A DNA stretch of 19,162 bases from MGBC120314 sp964403785 (GCA_964403785.1 CAYOHM010000034.1:1-19162), one strand, 5' to 3'; positions 7,434 through 16,917 are shown, counted from the first letter of the stretch. Notes: generated by a model from the sequence alone, not told the origin. Made by a program: numbers and translations.

Positions 7434-7537
7434 CCCTTAGTCTACTTGAGTTTCCGTATTTTTTATTTTAAGGCGCTATGTACCTTAAAATAAAAAATAC
7501 GAAAACTCAAGTTAGCCCAATGTTTCCAGACTAAGGG
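7434..7537 (+). repeat. 104-base long hairpin in the activase leader
   Basis: Two nested inverted repeats are present. The inner arms, 7444-7473 and 7483-7512, pair over 30 bases with one mismatch (C7454 against A7502) around a 9-base loop. The outer arms, 7434-7443 (CCCTTAGTCT) and 7528-7537 (AGACTAAGGG), pair perfectly. The left arms abut with no gap, while 15 unpaired bases (7513-7527) lie on the right. The element starts about eight bases after the predicted transcription start and ends three bases before the GGAGG ribosome site. The inner stem is AT-rich and lacks the GC core plus trailing U tract of a terminator. It may be a cis-acting mRNA structure, an RNase III substrate or a small palindromic repeat of mobile origin. 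The pairing is certain; the role is open. Confidence 0.85.
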
Positions 7538-7540
7538 TAT

Positions 7541-7545
7541 GGAGG
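7541..7545 (+). promoter_or_regulatory. Ribosome binding site fixing the activase start at 7551
   Basis: GGAGG at 7541-7545 is five bases before ATG 7551. It overlaps the alternative in-frame ATG at 7539, which would leave that codon without its own ribosome site. The site begins four bases beyond the base of the long hairpin, so folding could affect its access. Confidence 0.8.
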
Positions 7546-7550
7546 TTAAT

Positions 7551-10500
7551 ATGAATTTACTTTACAAATTAGGAATCGATATTGGTTCTACCACGGTTAA
7601 AATCGCAATACTTAACGATTCTAATGATATTTTATTTTCTGATTACCAAAGGCACTATGCCAATATTCAGGAGACACTTGCCGAGCTTCTTAAAAAGGCT
7701 AAGGAGAAGCTTGGTGCTATTGACGTACATCCTGTAATCACCGGCTCCGGCGGACTTACTCTTGCAAATCATCTCGGTGTTCCTTTTACCCAGGAGGTAG
7801 TTGCCGTGTCAACTGCCCTTACCGACTATGCGCCTCAGACGGATGTCGCTATCGAGCTTGGCGGAGAGGATGCCAAGATAATTTATTTCACAAACGGCAT
7901 TGACCAGAGAATGAACGGTATCTGTGCCGGAGGTACGGGCTCTTTTATTGACCAGATGGCTTCCCTGCTTCAGACTGACGCTGCAGGTCTTAACGAATAT
8001 GCCAAGGAATATCAGGCAATTTATCCTATTGCTGCACGATGCGGCGTATTTGCAAAAACAGACATACAGCCTCTCATAAATGAAGGTGTCACAAAGCCGG
8101 ACCTTGCCGCTTCTATTTTTCAGGCAGTAGTTAATCAGACCATCAGCGGTCTTGCCTGCGGCAAGCCAATCCGTGGAAATGTTGCATTTCTTGGAGGTCC
8201 TTTGCATTTCCTTTCCGAGCTTAAGGCTGCTTTTATCCGCACGCTAAATCTCGGACCGGAAAATATAATAGCTCCTGACCACTCACATTTATTTGCAGCA
8301 GTGGGCTCTGCAATGACATACAAGGAGGAAGTCAGTGTCGGTATTGATTCGCTCATAGAAAGACTTTCATCCAAAATTAAAATGGATTTTGAAGTTGCCC
8401 GTATGCAGCCGCTTTTTGCCGACAAGGAGGAATACCGCGAATTTTCTGAACGCCACAGCTCCCACAGTGTTGCAAAGGCTGAGCTTGCTGACTATGAGGG
8501 CGACTGCTTCATAGGTATTGACGCCGGTTCAACAACCACTAAGGTTGCGCTGGTGGGTGAGGATGGACGACTTCTTTATTCATTTTATAGTAATAATAAC
8601 GGCAGTCCTCTTGTGACCTCCATTAAAGCAATCAAGGAGATTTACTCCCTCCTTCCTTCCACAGCAAGAATTGTCCGTTCATGTTCGACGGGCTATGGAG
8701 AGGCCTTGATTAAAGCTGCCCTGCTTCTGGACGAGGGAGAGGTTGAAACTGTTTCCCATTATTATGCTGCCGCCTTCTTTGACCCGAAGGTTGACTGCAT
8801 CATCGATATTGGCGGACAGGATATGAAGTGCATCAAGATTAAGAATCATACCGTAGACTCCGTTCAGCTTAACGAAGCCTGCTCTTCTGGCTGCGGGTCA
8901 TTTATCGAAACCTTTGCCAAAAGTCTTAATTACGAGGTAAAGGATTTTGCCAAGGAGGCTTTATTTGCACCTAATCCGATTGACCTCGGTACACGCTGTA
9001 CGGTATTTATGAACTCAAAGGTTAAGCAGGCACAGAAGGAGGGCGCCAGCGTAGCAGATATTTCTGCCGGTCTTGCCTATTCCGTAATTAAAAATGCTAT
9101 ATACAAGGTAATTAAGATTACCGACCCAAAGGAGCTTGGTGAACACATTGTAGTTCAGGGCGGTACCTTCTACAATGATGCCGTTCTCAGGAGCTTTGAG
9201 AAAATAGCCGGAGTTGAAGTTATCCGTCCTGATATTGCCGGAATAATGGGTGCTTTCGGCGCTGCTCTCATCGCCCGTGAAAGATACAATGGTGAAGAGA
9301 GCACAATGCTCACGATTGATAAGATAAACGAGCTTACCTTTGACACAAGGACAGCACGCTGTAAGGGCTGTACAAACCAGTGCCACCTTACGATTAACCG
9401 TTTTTCGGGCGGCAGGCAGTTTATAACCGGCAACCGCTGTGAACGTGGTATCGGCAAGGAAAAGAACAAAGAAAATATTCCTAATCTGTTTGAATATAAG
9501 AACAAAAGGCTTTTTAGCTATGAGCCTCTTGAAGAAACAAAGGCTGCCCGCGGTATAGTGGGAATCCCGAGAGTCCTTAATATGTACGAAAATTATCCAT
9601 TCTGGTTTACTTTCTTTACCGAGCTTGGATACAGGGTTGTTCTTTCTCCTGAATCCAGCCGTAAGATTTACGAGCTCGGAATTGAATCAATCCCGAGTGA
9701 ATCAGAGTGCTACCCTGCAAAGCTTGCACACGGACATATTTCGTGGCTGATAAAAAACGGCGTAAAATTTATCTTTTACCCTTGTGTTCCTTATGAGCGC
9801 ACGGAATTTGCCGATTCAAACAACCACTACAACTGTCCGATTGTAACCTCTTACGCTGAGAACATCAAAAATAACGTGGAGGAGCTCCGCACAGAAAATA
9901 TTGATTTTATGAATCCGTTCTGTGCCTTTACCTCTGAGGAGATATTGACTAAGCGCCTGGTTGAAGTATTTAAGGACAGGATTCCAGCCGCAGAGATAAA
10001 AGCTGCAGCAAAGGCAGCCTGGTTTGAGCTTAACAACTGCCGTGATGATGTTAAGGCGAAGGGCGAAGAGGTTCTTAAGTATATGAAGGAAACAGGAAAA
10101 CGCGGCATCGTCCTTGCAGGACGTCCATACCATGTTGACCCTGAAATAAACCACGGTATTCCGGAGCTTATCAATTCCTACGGGATTGCGGTTCTTACGG
10201 AGGATTCAATCTCCCATCTGGGCAAGGTTGAACGTCCTCTTATTGTTTCAGACCAGTGGATGTACCACTCAAGACTTTATGCTGCGGCTTCATTTGTGAG
10301 AACTCAGGATAAGCTTGACCTTATACAGCTCAATTCATTTGGCTGCGGTCTGGACGCCGTGACAACGGATGCCGTAAATGATATTCTCACCAGTGCCGGC
10401 AAAATCTACACCGTATTAAAGATTGACGAGGTTAATAACTTAGGTGCTGCGAGAATCCGTATACGTTCGCTCATATCAGCCCTCAGAGTGCGTGAAAATA

Positions 10501-11795
10501 ACAATTTCAAGCGTGAATTGCATGATTACTCTCTGCACAGAGTTGAGTTTACCGAGCAGATGCGTGAAAGCTACACCATAATCGCTCCTCAGATGTCACC
10601 TATACATTTTGATATATTGCAGCCCGTGCTTCAAAAATGCGGCTATAATATAGTAGTTTTACCTAATGACAACAGACACGCCATTGACGTAGGTCTTAAA
10701 TACGTTAATAATGATGCCTGCTATCCGTCACTCATAGTCATAGGACAGATTATGGATGCCGTGCTGTCGGGTCAGTATGATATGACCAAAACTGCTATTA
10801 TTATGACCCAGACCGGCGGCGGATGCCGTGCAACCAACTACATTGGTTTTATCAGAAGGGCTCTTGCAAAGGCAGGTTTCCCAGATGTTCCGGTTATATC
10901 ACTGAATGCAGGCGGACTTGAGCAGAATTCAGGCTTTACGCTTAATTTTGATATAATTAATAAAGCTCTTATGGGTATTGTTTACGGCGACATATTTATG
11001 AATGTTGTTTACAGAACAAGACCATATGAAGCCGTACAGGGTTCTGTCAACGAGCTTCATGCAAAATGGAGGGAAAAATGTATTGCACACCTTAGCAAAA
11101 AGACTGCCGGCTTTGGTGAGTTTAGCAAAATCTGCCGCGGCATTATCGCAGATTTTGATAAAATTCCTCTGCTTGATATTAAAAAGCCGAGAGTTGGTGT
11201 TGTAGGTGAGATTCTTGTTAAATATATGCCTGCTGCCAATAACTACCTTGTTGACCTGCTTGAAGCGGAGGGTGCGGAACCGGTTGTTCCCGAGCTTATC
11301 GGTTTCCTTGAATATTGCTGCTATAATGCGAATTTCAAGACTGATTACCTGGGCTTTAGCAAGAAATCTAAATTTGGCAACAATGCGGCAATCGCATTTA
11401 TGGAGTATTACAGAAAACCTTCAACGGACGCATTTAATAAGAGTAAGCGTTTCTTTGCTCCGGCACATATTAAGGAAACCGCCAAGGCTGCACAGGATAT
11501 TGTGTCAATGGGCAACCAGACCGGAGAGGGATGGCTTCTTACAGGAGAAATGGTGGAGCTTATCCATCAGGGCGCTCCTAACATTGTATGCTGCCAGCCG
11601 TTTGCCTGCCTTCCAAACCATATCGTAGGCAAGGGTGTAATCAAGGAGCTGCGTTTAAAGCATCCTGAGGCAAATATCATTGCCGTTGATTATGACCCGG
11701 GTGCAAGTGAGGTCAACCAGCTCAATCGTATCAAGCTTATGCTTGCTACTGCACAAAAGAATATTATTGTTTCCAAAAAAGGCAGCAATGTTTAA
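7551..11795 (+). CDS. Large BadF/BadG/BcrA/BcrD-type activase (2-hydroxyacyl-CoA dehydratase activator family)
   Basis: This 1,414-residue protein starts at ATG 7551. It holds two actin/Hsp70-fold ATPase modules of the HgdC type. Module 1 (about 1-262) begins with GIDIGSTT and has C125 in ICAGGTGSF and C164 in ARCGVFAKTD. Module 2 (about 318-580) begins with GIDAGSTTTK and has C444 and C448 in EACSSGCGSF and C483 in TRCTVF. In HgdC two such cysteines per subunit hold a bridging [4Fe-4S] cluster in a homodimer, so this chain could form a pseudo-dimer. A CxxCxxxC...C patch follows (604, 607, 611, 630), then a DUF2229-like region (about 667-890). The C-terminal part resembles dehydratase component HgdB, with cysteines at 1057, 1092, 1347, 1348 and 1353. 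The family is known in Firmicutes, but its substrate is not. No separate dehydratase genes are nearby. It is monocistronic between the hairpin leader and a terminator. Confidence 0.9.
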   Translation: MNLLYKLGIDIGSTTVKIAILNDSNDILFSDYQRHYANIQETLAELLKKAKEKLGAIDVHPVITGSGGLTLANHLGVPFTQEVVAVSTALTDYAPQTDVAIELGGEDAKIIYFTNGIDQRMNGICAGGTGSFIDQMASLLQTDAAGLNEYAKEYQAIYPIAARCGVFAKTDIQPLINEGVTKPDLAASIFQAVVNQTISGLACGKPIRGNVAFLGGPLHFLSELKAAFIRTLNLGPENIIAPDHSHLFAAVGSAMTYKEEVSVGIDSLIERLSSKIKMDFEVARMQPLFADKEEYREFSERHSSHSVAKAELADYEGDCFIGIDAGSTTTKVALVGEDGRLLYSFYSNNNGSPLVTSIKAIKEIYSLLPSTARIVRSCSTGYGEALIKAALLLDEGEVETVSHYYAAAFFDPKVDCIIDIGGQDMKCIKIKNHTVDSVQLNEACSSGCGSFIETFAKSLNYEVKDFAKEALFAPNPIDLGTRCTVFMNSKVKQAQKEGASVADISAGLAYSVIKNAIYKVIKITDPKELGEHIVVQGGTFYNDAVLRSFEKIAGVEVIRPDIAGIMGAFGAALIARERYNGEESTMLTIDKINELTFDTRTARCKGCTNQCHLTINRFSGGRQFITGNRCERGIGKEKNKENIPNLFEYKNKRLFSYEPLEETKAARGIVGIPRVLNMYENYPFWFTFFTELGYRVVLSPESSRKIYELGIESIPSESECYPAKLAHGHISWLIKNGVKFIFYPCVPYERTEFADSNNHYNCPIVTSYAENIKNNVEELRTENIDFMNPFCAFTSEEILTKRLVEVFKDRIPAAEIKAAAKAAWFELNNCRDDVKAKGEEVLKYMKETGKRGIVLAGRPYHVDPEINHGIPELINSYGIAVLTEDSISHLGKVERPLIVSDQWMYHSRLYAAASFVRTQDKLDLIQLNSFGCGLDAVTTDAVNDILTSAGKIYTVLKIDEVNNLGAARIRIRSLISALRVRENNNFKRELHDYSLHRVEFTEQMRESYTIIAPQMSPIHFDILQPVLQKCGYNIVVLPNDNRHAIDVGLKYVNNDACYPSLIVIGQIMDAVLSGQYDMTKTAIIMTQTGGGCRATNYIGFIRRALAKAGFPDVPVISLNAGGLEQNSGFTLNFDIINKALMGIVYGDIFMNVVYRTRPYEAVQGSVNELHAKWREKCIAHLSKKTAGFGEFSKICRGIIADFDKIPLLDIKKPRVGVVGEILVKYMPAANNYLVDLLEAEGAEPVVPELIGFLEYCCYNANFKTDYLGFSKKSKFGNNAAIAFMEYYRKPSTDAFNKSKRFFAPAHIKETAKAAQDIVSMGNQTGEGWLLTGEMVELIHQGAPNIVCCQPFACLPNHIVGKGVIKELRLKHPEANIIAVDYDPGASEVNQLNRIKLMLATAQKNIIVSKKGSNV

Positions 11796-11797
11796 AT

Positions 11798-11836
11798 AAG
11801 AAAAAGTCCTCCGCGTAAAAGCGGGGGACTTTTCTT
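11798..11836. terminator. Bidirectional terminator between the activase gene and queA
   Basis: AAGAAAAAGTCCTCCGC (11798-11814) pairs with GCGGGGGACTTTTCTT (11821-11836) around a six-base loop, with one bulged A and one wobble pair. T-rich and A-rich flanks provide U tracts in both directions. The right arm overlaps the queA stop codon (11835-11837), so each converging gene ends in the same hairpin. Confidence 0.9.
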
Positions 11837-12869
11837 ATATATCATCCGTTATAAACATAGCATCACCGAAGCTGAAGAAACGGTATTTCTTCTCCACTGC
11901 TTCTTTGTATGCCGCAAGCACATTTTCCCTTCCTGCAAGTGCAGAAACCAGCATTATAAGTGTTGATTCAGGTAAATGGAAGTTTGTTATAAGGCAGTCA
12001 AGAGTTTTAAATTTATATCCCGGATAAATAAATATCTCCGTCCAGCCGCTTGCCGCCGGTACTGTTCCGTCAGGCAGCGCCGCCGATTCAATCGTTCTGC
12101 AGCTTGTTGTTCCGACACATATCACTCTGCCGCCATTTTTTTTGGCATTATTTATCTTATCTGCCGCTTCCTTCTCTATGCAGAAATATTCCGAATGCAT
12201 ATGATGTTCCAAAATATTTTCTTCCTTTACCGGTCTGAAGGTACCCAGACCGACATGAAGGGTAACCCTTGCAATTGAAATGCCCTTCTCCTCAATAGCA
12301 TTAAGCAGCTCTTTGGTAAAATGAAGTCCCGCAGTAGGTGCTGCCGCTGAACCCTGATGCTTTGCATAAACAGTCTGATACCTGTTCTTATCCTGCAATT
12401 TATGCGTAATGTAAGGCGGAAGAGGCATCTGACCGAGCTCATCAAGAATCTCCTCAAAAATGCCCTCATACTCAAAATGTATGAGCCTGTTGCCCTCTTC
12501 GACTATATCCGTAACTTCACCGACTAATTTTCCGTCACCAAATACTATTCTGGCTCCGACACGCGCCTTTTTGCCCGGTTTTACAAGCGTTTCCCAGATA
12601 TCTCCCTGCCTTCTCTTAAGAAGCAGCACCTCTATAACAGCACCGGTGCCCTCCTTAACTCCCAACAGACGTGCCGGAATTACCTTTGTGTCATTAATTA
12701 CAAGACAGTCGCCCGGTCTTAAATAATCTATAATATTTTTAAATACACTGTGCTGTGTTTTTCCTGTGTTCTTATTGAGCACAAGAAGCCTTGAACTTGA
12801 CCTGTCCTCAAGAGGGTCCTGAGCTATAAGCTCCTTAGGAAGCTCAAAATAAAAATCTTTTTTGTTCAT
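11835..12869 (-). CDS. queA: S-adenosylmethionine:tRNA ribosyltransferase-isomerase
   Basis: QueA moves the ribosyl group of S-adenosylmethionine onto preQ1-modified tRNA to make epoxyqueuosine, the penultimate step of queuosine synthesis at the wobble base. The 344-residue length matches the family. Recognisable blocks are the N-terminal FELPKELIAQDPLEDR, CLVINDTKVIPARL, the PTAGLHFT motif, HVGLGTFRPV, and near the end TNFHLPESTL and FSFGDAMFI. The ATG at 12869 has GGTGG a few bases upstream and lies 10 bases after the stop of the SpoIID-like gene, so it is the distal gene of that cluster. The usual partner tgt is not in the window. Identity is certain. Confidence 0.97.
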   Translation of the reverse strand: MNKKDFYFELPKELIAQDPLEDRSSSRLLVLNKNTGKTQHSVFKNIIDYLRPGDCLVINDTKVIPARLLGVKEGTGAVIEVLLLKRRQGDIWETLVKPGKKARVGARIVFGDGKLVGEVTDIVEEGNRLIHFEYEGIFEEILDELGQMPLPPYITHKLQDKNRYQTVYAKHQGSAAAPTAGLHFTKELLNAIEEKGISIARVTLHVGLGTFRPVKEENILEHHMHSEYFCIEKEAADKINNAKKNGGRVICVGTTSCRTIESAALPDGTVPAASGWTEIFIYPGYKFKTLDCLITNFHLPESTLIMLVSALAGRENVLAAYKEAVEKKYRFFSFGDAMFITDDI

Positions 12870-12879
12870 ATTCCACCAT

Positions 12880-14445
12880 TTATCTTACATCAACTTTATT
12901 ATAGTAATGATTTATTATTTCTATATAATTATATCCCAGAAGTGCCAGACTCTGCGCTCCTGACTGGCTCATTCCAACTCCGTGCCCATAGCCCATTCCT
13001 GCAAAATATATCGTCTCAGAATCAGAAGGCGCTTCTTTAGGGAAATTCGTCAGATTATCCTCACTGATAACAATATACTGCTCCAAATCAGTGCTTATCT
13101 GTGAAACATCTCCGCTGCCGCTTATAACATATGACGAGCTTATCTGCTTTGTGGTGCTTTCCGACGCACTCTTTACATAAACCTTGTCAGGTACATCACC
13201 GTATTTTACTATCTTAACCTTGGTGCTTGGAAGTGAAAGGGTTGAGCTTATCTGCTCCTTCTTAAGCAGGGTGCTGCCGCTTGTTCCGGTAAGCTTAAGC
13301 TGGTAAATACGCCCTGACGTTGTCCTAATCTGCGGTGTTATGCTGATAAGACTGCCAACCTCAACTTTTGATGCTATCTCGGACTTTGTCATTGCTATAA
13401 GCCAGGGCTCCTTTTCCTGATACAGCTCCGTGTTATCGCTGACACCCCTAAAATATGTAAGAGGTACATCCCAGACATCCTCACAATTTGCCGTATGTCC
13501 TCCGCTGGTTGAATAAAAATAAGCCTTTACAACATTATCACGAAAATAAATCATAAGTCCCTTAGTTTCATCAACCGCGGTATTGGTTCTTTCATTTTCG
13601 TAGTTATAACCCTTATATACCTGACTTTTTGTCGTATCATACAGGGCATATCCGTTCTCGGCGTTAAAGGTCTCATTTCGTTTATCAATTGCATAGGCAT
13701 AGCTTCTTGCACACACCGCCTGAGCCTTTAATGCCTCCATTTCCCAGCTCGTCACCATCTCACAGGGTACTACGCCATATAAATAGTCCTCGATGCCAAC
13801 CACATTTACGGCAGTAAGTGTGCTGCTTTTTGAATATCTGCCTATCTCAATCCTGCCGCGGTAAGCCCTCTCGCCCAAATCTACAACATAAACTCCGGCG
13901 TCATTTGGCTGCGCAGCGCAGAACTGTGGATAGAGCATTTCCTCCTGCACATCAATAAGCAACTGATTTTGCTGCCAGCTCACCATAATGCGGTAGCCTG
14001 CGTCACCTTCTGCCTGCTCACAGGATGCGATTGCCTCCAAAGCCGGCGCATAATCACTGTTTACATATATTTTGTACTTTCCGTTTCCTACAACAGCAGG
14101 AATAAGAGGCAAATCTGCATTTAGCGTATTAATTGCCTTTAAGGCACTGTCATAGGATGAATATTCCTGCTTCAGACAATAATAGGTATTATTATCCGCG
14201 GTAAATGTGAAGCCGTCATCACTTGTCAGCGTGACATTTGCATTAAAGCCCCCGTCAACAAAATAACCCATTTGAACGCTGTTATTCTTAATAGTAATTG
14301 AGCTTTTATCAGCGTATGTACTGCTAAGTGCGATTCTCACATAATAACCGGCATCCACAGCGCCAAAAACGGACTGAGGGATACCAAAGAATATTAAATT
14401 TACAAATAAAATCATACTCAATAAATATCCGACAATCCGTTTCAT
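12880..14445 (-). CDS. Secreted SpoIID/LytB domain protein (likely peptidoglycan glycan-strand lytic enzyme)
   Basis: This 521-residue protein begins with a signal peptide: K2, R3, a hydrophobic stretch (4-22) and a likely cut after VFGA (26-29). Residues 35-180 form a region I cannot assign with confidence. The SpoIID domain follows: IEDYLYGVVPCEM (218-230) contains E229, the position of the catalytic Glu of SpoIID; then ALKAQAVCARSYAYA (238-252) and STSGGHTANCEDVW (312-325). The C-terminal block GMGYGHGVGMSQSGAQ (483-498) is typical. SpoIID cleaves denuded glycan strands during engulfment in sporulation, while LytB-type relatives act in vegetative wall remodelling. Length and the extra N-terminal region argue against calling it SpoIID itself. 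It is 38 bases after pheT and 10 before queA, with GGAG upstream of its ATG. Confidence 0.88.
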   Translation of the reverse strand: MKRIVGYLLSMILFVNLIFFGIPQSVFGAVDAGYYVRIALSSTYADKSSITIKNNSVQMGYFVDGGFNANVTLTSDDGFTFTADNNTYYCLKQEYSSYDSALKAINTLNADLPLIPAVVGNGKYKIYVNSDYAPALEAIASCEQAEGDAGYRIMVSWQQNQLLIDVQEEMLYPQFCAAQPNDAGVYVVDLGERAYRGRIEIGRYSKSSTLTAVNVVGIEDYLYGVVPCEMVTSWEMEALKAQAVCARSYAYAIDKRNETFNAENGYALYDTTKSQVYKGYNYENERTNTAVDETKGLMIYFRDNVVKAYFYSTSGGHTANCEDVWDVPLTYFRGVSDNTELYQEKEPWLIAMTKSEIASKVEVGSLISITPQIRTTSGRIYQLKLTGTSGSTLLKKEQISSTLSLPSTKVKIVKYGDVPDKVYVKSASESTTKQISSSYVISGSGDVSQISTDLEQYIVISEDNLTNFPKEAPSDSETIYFAGMGYGHGVGMSQSGAQSLALLGYNYIEIINHYYNKVDVR

Positions 14446-14483
14446 AATTACTCCATAATCGCTGTTATCAAATTATTATCTGT

Positions 14484-16901
14484 TTAACCTCTAAGTTCAA
14501 TGCCAAGCTCTGAAAGATTCTTTAATATTTTTTCCATAATTTCATTTACATCCTTATCCTCAAGGGTCTTCTCCTTTGAACGGAAGGTAATTGAATATGC
14601 AACTGACTTATATCCTTCCTTAATCTGCGAGCCTTCGTAAATATCAAATAATTTGTAATCCTCAAGGAGCTTGCCGCCGCGCTTTTCAATTACATCCTCC
14701 ACAGTGCCGACAAGAACTGATTTTGGCATTACCATACTTATATCCCTTGTAACTGAAGGGAACTTGGCAAGTCCCTTGTACTTGATATCAAAGGAAGCCT
14801 TATCCATAACTGACTTCAAATCAAGCACCGCAATATATGTTCTCTCACCAAGCTGGTAGTTATCCGCCACCTCCGGATGAAGCTCACCTAAGTAGCCGAT
14901 AATCTCACCATCATAGATAATATTTGCCTGACGTCCCGGATGAAGGAAATTCTTACCTGCATTTGGGTCATAAACAGCCTTTTTATCAGCACCTATCTTA
15001 TATAAGAATTCTTCAACAACTCCCTTCATCGTGAAGAAATCTCCGTCTCCGTACATACCAAGTGTAAACTGCATCCTCTCGTCAGGGAGTTCTGTAACCG
15101 GAACTGCCTTCGGAAGATAAATATTTGCAAGCTCATATAATCTTACATTCTTATTTCTTCTGTTATAATTCGTCGAAAGCGATGTAAGAATACCGTTTAA
15201 TGGCAATGTCCTCATAATTGAGAAATCCTCGCCCAAAGGGTTGGATATTACAACTGTATTCCTAAGTTTATCATCAGCATCCAGCAAAAGCTTATCAAAT
15301 ACCTTCGGGCTTTCAAAGGAGTATGTCATACTCTCCGAGAAACCGCAGTACTGTGCAACGTCCATAGCAATGGACTGTATCTTAAGCTTGTAGGAAACCT
15401 TACCTACACCTGCCGCACCGCTTGGAAGTGTTGTAGGAATCTTATCATATCCGTAAAATCTTGCAACCTCCTCGGCAAGGTCCGCCATAAGGTGAATATC
15501 CTGCCTCCATGAAGGCACAATAACTTCACCCGAAGCTGCATCATAGTCTAAATCTATTTTCTTGAAATAACCGAGCATGGTATCAGCAGCTATATCCGTA
15601 CCGAGAAGCTTGTTAATCCTGTCGGGCTCGAATTTTACTCTGTTGCCCTCCTTCTTCTCAGGATATATATCAATCATGCCTCCGACAACCTCTCCGGCAC
15701 CAAGCTCCTCTATGAGCTGGCAGGCACGGTCAATCGCCTGCTTTGCCGTATTCGGGTCCAAGCCCTTTTCAAACTTTCCCGAAGCTTCTGTACGAAGTCC
15801 TATTTTCTTGGAGGAAAGTCTGATATTTGTGCCGTCAAATGTAGCCGATTCAAAAAGCATTGTTGACACATTGTCCGTTATCTTAGAATTCTCACCGCCC
15901 ATTATACCTGCAATGCCGACTGATTTATCTCCGTCGCATATCATAAGTATCGAGGAATCAAGCTTTCTTGTCTGACCGTCAAGAGTTACAAACTCCTCTC
16001 CGTCATTTGCACGTCTTACAACAATCTTCCTGCCTGCAATCGTGTCAAGGTCATAGGCATGCATCGGCTGGCCATATTCCTCCATAACGTAATTGGTTAT
16101 ATCCACAATGTTGTTGATTGGACGAATTCCGCTTGCCGCAAGTCTTCTCTGCATCCAGACAGGCGACGGACCTATCTTGATATTTTTGACAACTCTTGCC
16201 GCATATCTCGGGCAAAGCTGCGTATCCTTTACCTCTACACTTACATAATCGTTTACATCTTCATTATTGCCGGTTTCCTTGATAACAGGCGCAGAAAACG
16301 TCTTTCCAAAGGTTGCAGCAGCTTCCCTTGCAATACCGATTACACTGTAACAGTCCACTCTGTTAGAGGTAATTTCATATTCAAACACCACATCATCAAG
16401 TCCGAGGTAGCTTACTGCATCCCCGCCTATCGGTGCGTCCTCTGGCAAAATGTAAAGTCCGTCCTTTGCTGCATCCGGATAAAAATCCGTGGATGAGCCA
16501 AGCTCTTCGATAGAGCACATCATACCATTGGATTCAACCCCACGAAGCTTACCCTTTTTAATCTTAATTCCTCCCGGCGTCTTTGTGCCGTCATGACCGC
16601 CTGCGACCTTACCGCCGTCCAATACAACAGGAACCTTTGCGCCTTCAAATACATTCGGAGCGCCCGTGACAATCTGTATTGTTTGTGTTCCTATATTTAC
16701 CTGGCAGATGACAAGCTTATCAGCATCCGGATGCTGGCTAACCTTTTCAACCTGACCTATAACTATCTTATCCAAATCTGCATCTAATTTTTCAAAGCCC
16801 TCTACCTTTGTTCCTGTAAGGGTCATTGCATCTGTATATTCCTGAGCACTGCAATCCAGATCAGGAACGTATGCTTTTATCCATGATAACGCTGTATTCA
16901 T
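14484..16901 (-). CDS. pheT: Phenylalanine--tRNA ligase beta subunit
   Basis: PheT is the large subunit of the alpha2-beta2 enzyme that charges tRNA-Phe; it binds the tRNA and carries the editing site. The 805-residue length is typical. The EMAP-type tRNA-binding domain is near residues 40-150 (KIVIGQVEKVSQHPDADKL). The B3/B4 editing region is around 200-380 and includes RPINNIVDITNYVMEEYGQP. The B5 domain is near 405-480, and the C-terminal anticodon-binding (FDX-ACB) domain near 710-805 begins KFPSVTRDISMVMP. The ATG is preceded by AGGAGGT lying just past the pheS stop, with a gap of only 16 bases between the genes, so the subunits are co-expressed. No truncation is visible. Confidence 0.97.
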   Translation of the reverse strand: MNTALSWIKAYVPDLDCSAQEYTDAMTLTGTKVEGFEKLDADLDKIVIGQVEKVSQHPDADKLVICQVNIGTQTIQIVTGAPNVFEGAKVPVVLDGGKVAGGHDGTKTPGGIKIKKGKLRGVESNGMMCSIEELGSSTDFYPDAAKDGLYILPEDAPIGGDAVSYLGLDDVVFEYEITSNRVDCYSVIGIAREAAATFGKTFSAPVIKETGNNEDVNDYVSVEVKDTQLCPRYAARVVKNIKIGPSPVWMQRRLAASGIRPINNIVDITNYVMEEYGQPMHAYDLDTIAGRKIVVRRANDGEEFVTLDGQTRKLDSSILMICDGDKSVGIAGIMGGENSKITDNVSTMLFESATFDGTNIRLSSKKIGLRTEASGKFEKGLDPNTAKQAIDRACQLIEELGAGEVVGGMIDIYPEKKEGNRVKFEPDRINKLLGTDIAADTMLGYFKKIDLDYDAASGEVIVPSWRQDIHLMADLAEEVARFYGYDKIPTTLPSGAAGVGKVSYKLKIQSIAMDVAQYCGFSESMTYSFESPKVFDKLLLDADDKLRNTVVISNPLGEDFSIMRTLPLNGILTSLSTNYNRRNKNVRLYELANIYLPKAVPVTELPDERMQFTLGMYGDGDFFTMKGVVEEFLYKIGADKKAVYDPNAGKNFLHPGRQANIIYDGEIIGYLGELHPEVADNYQLGERTYIAVLDLKSVMDKASFDIKYKGLAKFPSVTRDISMVMPKSVLVGTVEDVIEKRGGKLLEDYKLFDIYEGSQIKEGYKSVAYSITFRSKEKTLEDKDVNEIMEKILKNLSELGIELRG

Positions 16902-16917
16902 TTTATTTACCTCCTGA

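Noticed and set aside
7434..7537. Long hairpin as an intrinsic terminator or attenuator of the usual kind
   Set aside because: There is no GC-rich stem followed by a U run, and the downstream bases are the ribosome site and start codon. Termination is therefore not the likely role.
9015..9386. Minus-strand open frame of 123 codons within the activase gene
   Set aside because: It overlaps the second ATPase module of a clearly real gene and shows no promoter, ribosome site or recognisable motif.
16059..16496. Plus-strand open frame of 145 codons opposite pheT
   Set aside because: It is fully antisense to conserved PheT coding sequence, and its composition is that of a reverse-frame translation with no family signature.
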